Assembly: GCA_016707785.1 (NCBI GenBank)
Contig: JADJGZ010000055.1
Coordinates: forward strand, 1 to 46,847
DNA length: 46,847 nt
From: Bacteroidales bacterium
Lineage (GTDB): Bacteria; Bacteroidota; Bacteroidia; Bacteroidales; UBA4417
Direction of reading: 5' to 3'
Shown: piece by piece, positions 21,646 through 30,094 of the stretch
Layout of the letters: each line of letters opens with the position of its first letter
How positions within the stretch are numbered: position 1 is the first letter of the stretch
Program-made: the position numbers and the translations under genes
Notes under the pieces: generated by a model
Database searches by the model: none
What the model was told of the DNA's origin: nothing
The model's input: only the letters and a program-made list of their open reading frames with translations

Positions 21646-22014
21646 ATGAGTTTACAGGCAATAGTAATTCTATTACTGATTGGCCTAGCTGCCGGCATTT
21701 TCGGCGGGATGGTCGGTTTGGGAGGCGGAGTAATCATGATCCCGGCACTCATTTATTTTATGGGAATGTCACAGATGGAAGCACAAGGCACAAGTCTGGC
21801 TGTAATGATCCCTCCGGTTGGTATATTTGCAGTCATGAATTATTACAAAGCAGGAAATCTGAACTTTAAATATGCCCTGTTAATTGCTATAGCATTTACC
21901 ATTGGAGGATATTTCGGGTCAAAGCTTGCATTAAACCTCCCTGTTTCAACAGTGAAAAAAATCTTTGGATTTGCAATGATCATTATTGCATTGAGAATGA
22001 TTATTAAAAGCTGA
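21646..22014 (+). CDS. Half-size TauE/SafE (TSUP) family membrane protein
   Basis: At 122 residues this is about half the usual TSUP length of around 250. It carries one family repeat with about four hydrophobic segments, the glycine-rich motif GGMVGLGGGVIMIPAL, and a second conserved stretch GGYFGSKLALNLP. TSUP proteins export or import small sulfur or organic anions. A single-repeat form would have to act as a homodimer, as for other inverted-repeat transporters. There is no sign of truncation: a clear stop is followed 50 bases later by the next start. It lies 36 bases after the large outer-membrane gene and may be co-transcribed with it. Confidence 0.82.
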   Translation: MSLQAIVILLLIGLAAGIFGGMVGLGGGVIMIPALIYFMGMSQMEAQGTSLAVMIPPVGIFAVMNYYKAGNLNFKYALLIAIAFTIGGYFGSKLALNLPVSTVKKIFGFAMIIIALRMIIKS

Positions 22015-22064
22015 TGAATCAGACCATAGTATATATTTGAAAGCGTAATTAAAGCAGGTTTATT

Positions 22065-22520
22065 ATGGAACCCATTGACAGGAGAATCACCCGATTCTTT
22101 CAGAAACATCATATCTTCACCCTGGCAACTGCTTCAGGTAACATTCCTTATGTTTGCACCTGTTTTTATGTATATCTTGAGCCTTTAAACCGCATTATTT
22201 TTACTTCTGATTATGACACCCGTCATATAAGGGAATTAGATGGACAACCCCTGGTTTCAGGTGCTATTGCTTTAGAAACACTCATTATTGGACGTATCCA
22301 GGGAATACAGTTTACAGGAAGAGCATCTGAACTCAAAAATGAAGATTACGAGCTTGCATTAAAGGCTTATCTGACCAAATTTCCCGTGGCAGCTTTTAAA
22401 GAATTAGCACTTTGGGGGATAGATTTGGATTTTATTAAGATGACGCATAATCAACTGGGCTTCGGAACGAAACTCATATGGAATAAAGAAAATGAAGATG
22501 CCAATTCAATGATACCATGA
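22065..22520 (+). CDS. Pyridoxamine 5'-phosphate oxidase-like flavin-binding protein
   Basis: This 151-residue protein has the split-barrel pattern of the PPOX family, with HIFTLATASGNIPYVCTCFYVYLEP near the N-terminus. Next come IIFTSDYDTRHIREL and SGAIALETLIIGRIQGIQFTGRA, and the C-terminus is short and helical. Such proteins bind FMN or F420-like cofactors or heme. Length and pattern fit the YhbP-like uncharacterised group better than true PdxH. It starts 50 bases after the TauE/SafE-like gene on the same strand. Confidence 0.75.
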   Translation: MEPIDRRITRFFQKHHIFTLATASGNIPYVCTCFYVYLEPLNRIIFTSDYDTRHIRELDGQPLVSGAIALETLIIGRIQGIQFTGRASELKNEDYELALKAYLTKFPVAAFKELALWGIDLDFIKMTHNQLGFGTKLIWNKENEDANSMIP

Positions 22521-22813
22521 TGAAGCACCCATAAAGGGATACATTTTATGCTGTATTTTTCTTGCTCTGTCGAAATATTATTATTGTATTTATAGTCATA
22601 TTTTATTGACTTTTCTGAAAGCAGCCAATAGCAAGGCATTCACTAGTTATTAAGATTTCTATTTTCTGTATCTCAGTAGTTTAACACTTCCTAAAGAGTA
22701 TATTGTTAATAAAACATTTTGTTTGTTGGGAGTTCCTTGTTGTAAATTGGTCCTGCAGTTCACCAGTTGAGTTACCAACGTGTAACAACTGATTATCAGG
22801 TTATTGGCTACTA
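22521..22813. other. Intergenic region upstream of the RNR gene
   Basis: These 293 AT-rich bases hold no convincing gene on either strand. I looked for a cobalamin riboswitch because the downstream enzyme uses B12, but found no B12-box-like core. The region presumably contains the RNR promoter, though no clean pair of promoter boxes could be assigned. Confidence 0.5.
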
Positions 22814-23134
22814 ATGAAAAAGAATATTACGGGAATGGATAAACATTTGGATGCAAATTTGTTTTCAATCATAGATTCTTCACTCGAAGATGACGTGAAG
22901 AATGGTTTCTACAACAAAGTTCTCGAGAATAGACACAGGCCGGAAATATTGGCTGAACCTGAGGCCGAACCAGCTGTTTATACTTTGGCACAGAATGAAT
23001 TAAACAAACCGATGCAACCAAAAGAAAATATTTTAACACTAAATGAATTGAAGGCCTACTCTCTCATGAAGAGGTTCAGGCGGCTGCCACAGAATATTTC
23101 AAGGGCGACACCCTGGCAGCCAATGTATGGATGA
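22814..23134 (+). CDS. N-terminal piece of class II ribonucleotide reductase, out of frame with the main body
   Basis: The first 80 residues or so (MKKNITGMDKHLDANLFSII to LTLNELKAYS) are probably the real N-terminus of the reductase. After the codon for Ser near 23060 this frame becomes arginine-rich nonsense (LMKRFRRLPQ) and stops. The conserved sequence continues from 23065 in the next frame as HEEVQAAATEYFKGDTLAAN and runs straight into the large downstream frame. That frame is closed by TGA at 23044 and has no usual start before 23131. The switch falls in a CTCTCTC stretch, so a two-base CT gain or a one-base loss explains it. It could be a sequence error or a genuine slippage site. Confidence 0.7.
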   Translation: MKKNITGMDKHLDANLFSIIDSSLEDDVKNGFYNKVLENRHRPEILAEPEAEPAVYTLAQNELNKPMQPKENILTLNELKAYSLMKRFRRLPQNISRATPWQPMYG

Positions 23135-25758
23135 ATAAATATGCGTTGAAGGACAGTGATGGAAACATCTATGAACTTACACCCGATGATATGCATCGGA
23201 GGTTAGCCTCAGAAGTTGCCCGAATTGAAAAGAAATATGCAAATCCTTTGAGTGAAGATGAAATCTTTGAACTTTTCAGGGATTTTCGTTACATCATTCC
23301 ACAGGGAAGCCCAATGGCAGGAATTGGCAATAATTTCCAGGTTTCATCGCTTTCAAACTGCTTTGTAATAGGTGGTGATTCAAACCAGGATTCCTATGGT
23401 GCAATCATGAAAGTGGATGAAGAGCAGGTTCAGCTCATGAAACGTCGTGGCGGCGTTGGTCATGACCTCTCTCATATCCGTCCTTCAGGAAGCCCGGTAA
23501 AAAATAGTGCATTATCGTCAACCGGAATTGTACCTTTTATGGAACGCTACAGCAATTCCACCCGTGAAGTTGCTCAAGACGGCCGCAGAGGTGCTTTGAT
23601 GCTTACCATCTCCATAAAACATCCTGATTCTGAAAACTTTATCGATGCCAAACTGGTTCAGGGTAAAGTAACAGGGGCTAATGTATCAGTGAAAATTGAC
23701 GATGAATTCATGAAAGCTGTTAAAGAAAATCGCAGCTATCGTCAACAATATCCAATTGACTCAAATAACCCGATTAAAACCCAGGACATAGAAGCAAGAA
23801 AACTATGGGATAAAATTATCCACAATGCCTGGCAATCAGCAGAACCCGGAGTTCTTTTCTGGGATACAATTATTCGTGAAGCAGTGCCAGATTGCTATGC
23901 TGACCTGGGATTTAAAACACAGTCTACCAACCCCTGTGGTGAAATTCCGCTATGCCCTTACGACAGTTGCCGCTTGCTTGCATTGAACCTCTATAGCTAC
24001 GTTGAAAATCCATTCACCCCTAAAGCCTCCTTCAACGCAGAACTTTTCTCCAAACATTCCCGTTATGCCCTCCGTATTATGGATGACATCATCGATCTTG
24101 AGATGGAGAAAATTGATGGCATTCTTGCTAAAGTAAATGCTGACCCCGAGGACACTGAAATAAAACGTACAGAAAGCCTGCTTTGGGAAAAAATCCGTGA
24201 AAAAACCCTCCAGGGCCGTCGCACTGGAATTGGGATCACAGCCGAAGGTGATATGCTTGCCGCACTAGGGTTACGCTATGGCACACCTGATGCAACAAAT
24301 TTTAGTGTGAATGTTCACAAAGCACTCGCTATCGACGCTTATGCATCCTCCGTTGACCTGGCTGCTGAACGTGGAGCTTTCCCTATTTTCGATATAGAAA
24401 GAGAAAAGAACAATCCTTTCATCAATAGAATTAAAGAAGCAGCTCCCGAGGTTTACGAAAAAATGTCACGCTTCGGACGCAGAAATATCAGTATGCTCAC
24501 TATTGCACCAACAGGAAGTGTAAGCATCTGTACCCAAACATCCTCCGGCATTGAACCGGTGTTCATGGTAAGTTACAAACGCCGTCGCAAAGTTAATCCC
24601 AACGACCGCAACGTTACAGTGACTTTCGTTGATGAGATTGGTGATTCCTGGGAAGAATATAATGTTTTCCATCCAAAATTCCTCGACTGGATGAAGGAAA
24701 ACGGTTTCGATGTAGCTGCAGCCAATAGCTACAGTGATGAAGAATTGAATACCATCATACAACAATCGCCTTATTTCAAGGCTACCTCCAACGATATCGA
24801 CTGGGTTGCCAAAGTTAATATGCAGGGAGCCATCCAGAAATGGGTTGATCATAGTATCAGTGTTACCGTGAACCTACCTTCCGACGTAACAGAAGAACTC
24901 GTAAGCGACGTATATCTCACTGCCTGGGAAAGTGGCTGCAAAGGAATGACAATCTATCGCGATGGATCACGTTCAGGTGTTCTGGTAAGCAACGATTCCA
25001 AAAACTCCGAAGAAGTAACCGAATTCAAAGAAACCAAAGCCCCTCCAAGACCTGATACATTGGAAGCCGACGTTGTTCGCTTTACAAATGAAAGTGAAAA
25101 ATGGATTGCAGTGGTTGGTTTACTCAATAACAAACCTTACGAAATATTTACAGGTAAAAGTGAAGATTTCTTCCTGCCTGAGTGGGTGGAAAAAGGATGG
25201 GTAATCCGTCAGAAACGTGAAGGAGAACGCACCTTGTATAACTTCCGCTACCAGGATCGCCAGGGGTACAGGATTACCTATGAAGGCCTCTCCCGCACCT
25301 TTGAAAAAGAATATTGGAACTACGCAAAACTAATTTCAGGTATCCTTCGCCACGGCATGCCTCTTCCTTATGTAGTGAGCCTTATTGAAAACCTTACTTT
25401 CGACAAAGACTATATCACTACCTGGAAAAATGGTGTTGTCAGGACTCTCTCCCGCTATATCAAAGATCCTCAGGAAATCGGGGAAACCTGTCCAAAATGT
25501 GAATCCGAAAGCTCCCTTTACCGCAAGGAAGGTTGCATATATTGCAAAAACTGCGACTATTCGGGGTGCTGGGTGCTGGGTGCTGGGTGCTGGGTGCTGA
25601 GTGCTGAGTGCTGGGTGCTGAGTGCTGAGTGCCGGGAATACCCAAGAGTAGGCTTGGCTGATAGAACCCGGATCCGTTGGTTAAGGGAAGACACAATTAT
25701 ATTTATTTGTGCAATTTGTGTAATCAGCTTCTCAGTATTGTATCATATCCTTCATTAA
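23131..25758 (+). CDS. Adenosylcobalamin-dependent (class II) ribonucleoside-diphosphate reductase
   Basis: It reduces ribonucleotides to deoxyribonucleotides with a B12 radical and works in aerobic and anaerobic conditions. The family is recognised by YALKDSDGNIYELTPDDMHRR, SLSNCFVIGG, KRRGGVGHDLSHIRPSG, GALMLTISIKHPDSENF and the active-site region STNPCGEIPLCPYDSCRLL. Further matches are TIAPTGSVS and SISVTVNLP. A C-terminal cysteine motif (CPKC, then CIYCKNC) supplies redox cysteines. Coding continues upstream to 23047 in this frame and beyond that in another frame, so the ATG at 23131 is internal. The natural C-terminus should lie just after CDYSG. Instead the frame reads through a heptamer array (CWVLGAG, CWVLSAE, CWVLSAE) and about 40 further residues, so the original stop seems to have been lost or displaced by the array. 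Confidence 0.9.
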   Translation: MNKYALKDSDGNIYELTPDDMHRRLASEVARIEKKYANPLSEDEIFELFRDFRYIIPQGSPMAGIGNNFQVSSLSNCFVIGGDSNQDSYGAIMKVDEEQVQLMKRRGGVGHDLSHIRPSGSPVKNSALSSTGIVPFMERYSNSTREVAQDGRRGALMLTISIKHPDSENFIDAKLVQGKVTGANVSVKIDDEFMKAVKENRSYRQQYPIDSNNPIKTQDIEARKLWDKIIHNAWQSAEPGVLFWDTIIREAVPDCYADLGFKTQSTNPCGEIPLCPYDSCRLLALNLYSYVENPFTPKASFNAELFSKHSRYALRIMDDIIDLEMEKIDGILAKVNADPEDTEIKRTESLLWEKIREKTLQGRRTGIGITAEGDMLAALGLRYGTPDATNFSVNVHKALAIDAYASSVDLAAERGAFPIFDIEREKNNPFINRIKEAAPEVYEKMSRFGRRNISMLTIAPTGSVSICTQTSSGIEPVFMVSYKRRRKVNPNDRNVTVTFVDEIGDSWEEYNVFHPKFLDWMKENGFDVAAANSYSDEELNTIIQQSPYFKATSNDIDWVAKVNMQGAIQKWVDHSISVTVNLPSDVTEELVSDVYLTAWESGCKGMTIYRDGSRSGVLVSNDSKNSEEVTEFKETKAPPRPDTLEADVVRFTNESEKWIAVVGLLNNKPYEIFTGKSEDFFLPEWVEKGWVIRQKREGERTLYNFRYQDRQGYRITYEGLSRTFEKEYWNYAKLISGILRHGMPLPYVVSLIENLTFDKDYITTWKNGVVRTLSRYIKDPQEIGETCPKCESESSLYRKEGCIYCKNCDYSGCWVLGAGCWVLSAECWVLSAECREYPRVGLADRTRIRWLREDTIIFICAICVISFSVLYHILH
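25563..25634 (+). repeat. Heptamer tandem array GTGCTGG/GTGCTGA at the 3' end of the RNR gene
   Basis: About ten units of seven bases (GTGCTGG or GTGCTGA) start directly after the codons for CDYSG. Because 21 bases are three units, the reading frame repeats every seven residues as CWVLSAE. Five GGG runs at 25563, 25571, 25578, 25585 and 25592, separated by TGCT, form a canonical G-quadruplex motif on the sense strand. Confidence 0.92.
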
Positions 25759-25773
25759 CTCTCATGCACCATC

Positions 25774-25825
25774 AAAGAACCCAGCACTGTGCACTCAGCA
25801 CTCGGCACTCAGCACTCAGCACAGA
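25774..25825 (-). repeat. Inverted heptamer array beside the facing gene
   Basis: On the + strand the units read CAGCACT, GCACTCA and GCACTCG. On the - strand they read GTGCTGA and GTGCCGA, the same vocabulary as the array at 25563. It abuts the TAG stop (25826-25828) of the minus-strand gene and follows it in sense orientation. The two arrays enclose about 140 bases with no recognisable gene. Confidence 0.88.
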
Positions 25826-26224
25826 CTAAAAATGGAGCTTATGATAATCGAAAGTCTTATTGTCCCTGTAGCTATGCACCTTGGCAGCAATTACAAGGAA
25901 AATTTTCAGGTCATTGGCTTCAAACCAGGCGATGGCATCAGGTTTACGATTGCAGGCATCAGCAAGCATAGCAAGGAGTTTGAAGTCATTCCTCACTAAC
26001 CAGATATAAGCTTCTACCTTACCATCAATAGCCTGGTCCAGGGCGGCCAATTCCGGGTATCCACTCTTCATCAACCAGCCCATGGCCTGGTCACTTCCAC
26101 AAATTGCACTTGACAGGGCCGCCAGCTCGGGATACCCATTACTAAGCAACCACTGATGTATTTCAGTATTGCCACTAAGAGTCTCAGCAAATGCAATCAG
26201 GATTTTTGGAGGATAATCCAACAT
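25826..26224 (-). CDS. Small protein with repeated WL-(S/N)GYPELAAL-type helices, function unknown
   Basis: I do not recognise a named domain. The 132 residues from ATG 26224 contain at least three related segments of about 34 residues. The first two contain QWLLSNGYPELAALSSAI and GWLMKSGYPELAALDQAI, and the third reads IWLVRNDFKLLAMLADA. A degenerate fourth unit begins AWFEANDLKIFLVIAA. The pattern suggests a small alpha-helical repeat solenoid in the cytoplasm; there is no signal peptide or membrane segment. A TTG start at 26266 would add 14 residues but is less likely than the ATG. It is convergent with the RNR gene, separated by the paired heptamer arrays. Confidence 0.7.
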   Translation of the reverse strand: MLDYPPKILIAFAETLSGNTEIHQWLLSNGYPELAALSSAICGSDQAMGWLMKSGYPELAALDQAIDGKVEAYIWLVRNDFKLLAMLADACNRKPDAIAWFEANDLKIFLVIAAKVHSYRDNKTFDYHKLHF

Positions 26225-26333
26225 AGCAGCTAATTTGAAGAATAAAGTTACAACATTCCCGGGCAATTTCTAACGTCTTTCCAGGATAATGTATTGCTCA
26301 AATCTGGTACAATTGTATCGTAAAAGTTCATCT

Positions 26334-27101
26334 TTAAAACACCTCAGCCTTTATTCCAATGGCCTCAACCCTGGCAGCTATTGAACTCAGTTGATCTGTA
26401 CTGATCTTTTCCAGATTGGCAAATGGAGTCAGCCGATCGATAGGGTATAGCATTACCAATTTAGGCTGTATCCTTTCCAGATGGCTTAGCCATGCATCAA
26501 CCTCGTGAGGAAGGGTGTTGTCAATTAAATTATTGGAAACAATGCCTTTCAGGAAGAGGGATTGGATTGTAAGATTGCCATTGAATATCATCAACTGATC
26601 TACAACCTCTTGTAGGGTAATAGGACTCATCGGTCGGTTAATCAGCTGGAACATAGCATCTGTACCGGCATCGAGTTTCAGTACATTATTATCGATCTTC
26701 AGCAGCGATTCTCGGATATGTGCCCTCTTCAAAAGGGTGGCATTGGATAATACTGTAATCTTTGCATCTGGAATCAATTGGTTGCGCAGAAGGATAACTT
26801 CATCAATGATTTGTGGAAACTCGGGATGCATTGTGGGCTCACCATTCCCGGCAAAAGTAATGGAGTCAGGTTCAAGCGGAGTTCCTTTCAGATCTTTTAA
26901 GCGTTGCTCAAGTGCCGAAAGAATCTGATTCTTTTTAAACAATTCCGGCTTTACCCCTTTCATTTTAGCTGTCAGGCCACATTCACAATATACACAATCA
27001 AATGAACAAAACTTCGATTCAAGAGGTAAGAGATTAATCCCCAGTGAAATACCAAACCGACGGCTTTTAATCGGACCAAAAATAATCTCATCGAATAGCA
27101 T
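26334..27101 (-). CDS. Radical SAM protein (COG0731-like)
   Basis: The protein has 255 residues from the ATG at 27101; an in-frame TTG three codons upstream is less likely. The [4Fe-4S] cluster motif CSFDCVYC (CxxxCxxC) sits near residue 35, followed by the SAM-binding stretch ITFAGNGEPTMHPEFPQI. The N-terminal IIFGPIKSRRFGISLGINLLP matches a widespread group of small radical SAM proteins annotated only as Fe-S oxidoreductases. The reaction is unknown. It is divergent from the polyprenyl synthase gene. Confidence 0.86.
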   Translation of the reverse strand: MLFDEIIFGPIKSRRFGISLGINLLPLESKFCSFDCVYCECGLTAKMKGVKPELFKKNQILSALEQRLKDLKGTPLEPDSITFAGNGEPTMHPEFPQIIDEVILLRNQLIPDAKITVLSNATLLKRAHIRESLLKIDNNVLKLDAGTDAMFQLINRPMSPITLQEVVDQLMIFNGNLTIQSLFLKGIVSNNLIDNTLPHEVDAWLSHLERIQPKLVMLYPIDRLTPFANLEKISTDQLSSIAARVEAIGIKAEVF

Positions 27102-27125
27102 ACCTCTCAAATTTCAGATTTCAGA

Positions 27126-27133
27126 CAAAATTA
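27126..27133 (-). promoter_or_regulatory. Possible -7 box (TAATTTTG) for the radical SAM gene
   Basis: On the minus strand TAATTTTG matches the Bacteroidetes -7 consensus TAnnTTTG, 25 bases before the chosen ATG. A matching -33 TTTG at the usual distance is not visible, so this is a weak assignment. Confidence 0.3.
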
Positions 27134-27256
27134 CAGATTCGTTCAATTGATTTGAGGATCAGATCATGTGATTTATTGACCCAATTTAGTCGGATGGATA
27201 CGATGACTCACATCTGGATTAAAAAATGATTATTTTTGAAAAGTAAAATATCCTGA

Positions 27257-28231
27257 ATGATCACCCTTGACCAGATAAAAGCCCCGATTGCCTCTCATAT
27301 AGACGAATTCGAAAAGCATTTCCGTAGTTCGATGAAAAGCCCGGTACCCTTACTGGATACCATTACCCGTTATATAATCAAAAGGAAAGGCAAACAAATG
27401 AGGCCAATGTTTGTATTCCTTTCAGCAAAGGTGTGCGGAGAAGTGGGTGAAAGCACCTTCCGAGCTGCATCCCTTATCGAACTGTTACATACTGCAACAC
27501 TTATACATGATGATGTAGTTGATGACTCAAATGAGCGAAGAGGGTTTTTCTCGCTCAATGCCCTCTGGAAAAATAAAATCGCAGTTCTCGTTGGCGATTT
27601 TCTCCTCTCAAAAGGTTTATTACTTGCACTGGAACACGATGAAGTACAGCTACTTAAAATTGTTTCCAATGCTACAAAGGAGATGAGTGAAGGGGAATTG
27701 CTTCAAATCGAAAAAGCCAGGCATCTCGATATAGAAGAATCCATTTACTTTGAGATCATCCGTAAGAAAACAGCGTCTTTAATTGCCTCCTGCTGCGCCA
27801 GTGGTGCCAAATCAGTTGGCGCTTCCGACGAGGTTGTCAGAAAAATGTATCAATTTGGACAGGATGTTGGAATAGCATTCCAGATCAAGGACGACCTTTT
27901 CGATTACGAGAAAAACCTCAACACCGGCAAGCCCAGTGGAATTGATATCAAAGAGAAGAAAATGACCCTTCCCCTGATCTATATGCTCAATAATTCGAGC
28001 TGGTCCGAAAAGAGAAGAGCCATCAATATTGTGAAAAATCATAACAATGACCCGGAAAAAGTAGCAGAACTTATCAGGAAGGTGAACGAAAGCAAGGGAA
28101 TTGATTATGCCATTCAAAAAATGAAAGAATATCAGAGCAAGGCTTTCGAACTTTTATATACCTTCCCTGAAAGTCCATCACGTTGTTCCCTCGAACAATT
28201 AGTGATGTTTACCACCGAACGAAAACACTAA
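27257..28231 (+). CDS. Polyprenyl (octaprenyl-type) diphosphate synthase
   Basis: This 324-residue trans-isoprenyl synthase elongates farnesyl or geranyl diphosphate with isopentenyl diphosphate, supplying the side chain of menaquinone. The first aspartate-rich motif is in LIHDDVVDDSNERRG and the second in QIKDDLFDYEKN. GKQMRPMFVFLSAK near residue 45 and the KPSGIDIKEKKMTLPLIY stretch are also typical. Small residues before the first motif suggest a long-chain product, but chain length cannot be fixed from this. A TATTTTTG box at 27231 may be its -7 element, giving a very short leader. Confidence 0.92.
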   Translation: MITLDQIKAPIASHIDEFEKHFRSSMKSPVPLLDTITRYIIKRKGKQMRPMFVFLSAKVCGEVGESTFRAASLIELLHTATLIHDDVVDDSNERRGFFSLNALWKNKIAVLVGDFLLSKGLLLALEHDEVQLLKIVSNATKEMSEGELLQIEKARHLDIEESIYFEIIRKKTASLIASCCASGAKSVGASDEVVRKMYQFGQDVGIAFQIKDDLFDYEKNLNTGKPSGIDIKEKKMTLPLIYMLNNSSWSEKRRAINIVKNHNNDPEKVAELIRKVNESKGIDYAIQKMKEYQSKAFELLYTFPESPSRCSLEQLVMFTTERKH

Positions 28232-28312
28232 ATACTGAAGTTATCCGTTAATGTTTCCGTACCTTTTATCCTGAATCAGCACGCAATTGTTCTTTATTCC
28301 AAGCCAGTATCA

Positions 28313-29413
28313 ATGAATTTCAGAATCTTTTTCTCCCTGTTTCTAATGGCCTGTATGAGTGTTTCTTACGGTCAGCAAAGTACTGAAAGGCACGCCAATG
28401 GGAACAAAAAAGCTGAAGGGATGCTAAAGGATAGCCTTAGGGAAGGCTTATGGTATGGATTTGACGAAAACGGCTTTAAGAATGATGAAACTTTTTATAT
28501 AAAGGGCATAAAAGAAGGCAAAACCATTCGTTTTCACAGCAATGGAAAGAAGGAGTTTGAAGGTACCTATAAAGTTGGCAAATTAAATGGTACAGTCCAG
28601 GGTTGGAATGCTGATGGTGGAATCGATATGAAGGGCCGAATAAAAGATGATCTCCAGGATAGTACATGGTGTTTTTATCATCCCAATGGAAATTTAGGAA
28701 GCACTGGTCCGTTTATAGAAGGAAAACAACAAGGCCTATGGTCATATTTCTATGACACAGGAGAACGCTGGAAAACGGGGATGCTCCGGGATGGTAAAAA
28801 AAATGAACAATGGTCTTTCTTTTATAATGATGGCAAAATTCACCATACAGGCGAATATATCAGCGACAAGGAACATGGAATTTGGGTGAGCTGGTTTCAA
28901 AATGGACAGGTTAAAGACTCCGGAAATTATGATACCGGGAAAATGGTTAATACCTGGAAAGCCTGGTTCGAAAATGGCAGAAAACAATATATTGCCCATT
29001 ATTCAGATGGCAAAAAACATGGGACATATCAAGCCTGGTATGAGAATGGAAAAAGAAAATCTGAAGGCTCTTTTACCAATGATCTGAAAAATGGACGCTG
29101 GACTGAATGGTATGATAACGGGCAAATCAGTGAAACAGGAACTTACGTAGCTGGAGAACGGGAAGGGAGTTGGGCATATTTTGATCCGGATGGAGTGAAA
29201 ATCCGGGAAGAGAGTTTCCGTAAAGGACGGCAACATGGAAGATGGGTTTCATATTATGCCAATGGCAGCGAACAGGGAGAAGGCTCTTATATCGATCAGA
29301 AAAAAGAAGGTATCTGGCAATATTGGGATGTAAATGGGAAGCTGATCTACCGAGCTGAATTCAAAAATGGAGAAAAAATTAAGGAAAAGAAATACGACAC
29401 TGATAGGAAATAA
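28313..29413 (+). CDS. Exported MORN-variant repeat protein
   Basis: The 366-residue product has a signal peptide (MNFRIFFSLFLMACMSVSYG) followed by about 14 repeats of roughly 23 residues of the form W-(Y/F)-NG---G-Y--G---G-W. Examples are GLWYGFDENGFKNDETFYIKG and GIWVSWFQNGQVKDSGNYDTG. This is the MORN_2 repeat family, often labelled YwqK antitoxin in databases, although the export signal and length here do not fit a cytoplasmic antitoxin. It probably forms an elongated beta-hairpin structure in the periplasm or on the outer membrane; its partner is unknown. Confidence 0.85.
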   Translation: MNFRIFFSLFLMACMSVSYGQQSTERHANGNKKAEGMLKDSLREGLWYGFDENGFKNDETFYIKGIKEGKTIRFHSNGKKEFEGTYKVGKLNGTVQGWNADGGIDMKGRIKDDLQDSTWCFYHPNGNLGSTGPFIEGKQQGLWSYFYDTGERWKTGMLRDGKKNEQWSFFYNDGKIHHTGEYISDKEHGIWVSWFQNGQVKDSGNYDTGKMVNTWKAWFENGRKQYIAHYSDGKKHGTYQAWYENGKRKSEGSFTNDLKNGRWTEWYDNGQISETGTYVAGEREGSWAYFDPDGVKIREESFRKGRQHGRWVSYYANGSEQGEGSYIDQKKEGIWQYWDVNGKLIYRAEFKNGEKIKEKKYDTDRK

Positions 29414-29473
29414 TCTCTACGCTTAGTCCTGCTGAGGACTATTTATCCTGTTTATTCACTTTTCCCTTAAACA

Positions 29474-30088
29474 ATGAAGAGATTATTGTTCCTCCTGTCC
29501 ATTTCGTGCTTTGTCTGCACTCCTTTATTCTCACTGGCTCAGAATTCACATCCGGAAAATGTCAGTCCGCAGGCCTGTCTTACCACTACTGAGCAGTATC
29601 TTGCCAAAATGATCAATGCATATCGTGTAAGTGAGGGTTTGCCGGCACTCCCATATTCCTATTCATTAAGCTTGGTTGCAGGTATTCATTGCCAGGATCT
29701 GTATGAATCCTATACACATTCAGGAAGATGTAATTTACATAGCTGGTCAGATAAGGGTTCCTGGACTTCATGCTGTTATACCGATGACCATAAAAAGGCT
29801 GAATGTATATGGAATAAACCCAGGGAGTTAACCTCCTATCAGGGGGATGGATTCGAAATTGCATATTATACAACAAGAGCCCTTGAAGATCCGAAAGAAT
29901 ATGCAAGTGATATCCTCGAAAGTTGGAAGGGCAGCCCGGGCCATGATGCTGTGATTATTAATAAGGGAATTTGGAAATCAGTGGAATGGAATGCAATGGG
30001 AATAGGGATTGTAGATGGATATGCAACGGTTTGGTTCGGAAAATTGGCAGATCCGGCCGGAGTTCCCGATCTTTGTGAAGATAATTAA
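29474..30088 (+). CDS. Secreted CAP (SCP/PR-1-like) domain protein
   Basis: At 204 residues it starts with a signal peptide (LLFLLSISCFVCTPLFSLAQ). The CAP domain shows LAKMINAYRVSEGLPALPYSYSL early and a HCQDLYESYTHSGRCNLHSW stretch with the family histidine. It continues with AYYTTRALEDPKEYASDILESWKGSPGHDAVIIN and MGIGIVDGYATVWFG. Six or more cysteines in the middle suggest disulphide bonds, in agreement with export. The role of bacterial CAP proteins is mostly unknown. Its stop is seven bases before the next start, so the two are probably co-transcribed. Confidence 0.85.
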   Translation: MKRLLFLLSISCFVCTPLFSLAQNSHPENVSPQACLTTTEQYLAKMINAYRVSEGLPALPYSYSLSLVAGIHCQDLYESYTHSGRCNLHSWSDKGSWTSCCYTDDHKKAECIWNKPRELTSYQGDGFEIAYYTTRALEDPKEYASDILESWKGSPGHDAVIINKGIWKSVEWNAMGIGIVDGYATVWFGKLADPAGVPDLCEDN

Positions 30089-30094
30089 TTCAAA

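Noticed and set aside
22521..22813. Cobalamin riboswitch before the B12-dependent RNR
   Set aside because: No B12-box-like core or matching stem arrangement was seen in the leader.
25789..25971. Plus-strand open frame over the heptamer array and small repeat gene
   Set aside because: It is antisense to a better supported gene and starts within the repeat array.
28313..29413. YwqK-type antitoxin of a toxin-antitoxin pair
   Set aside because: The protein is exported and much longer than an antitoxin, and no toxin-like partner is adjacent.
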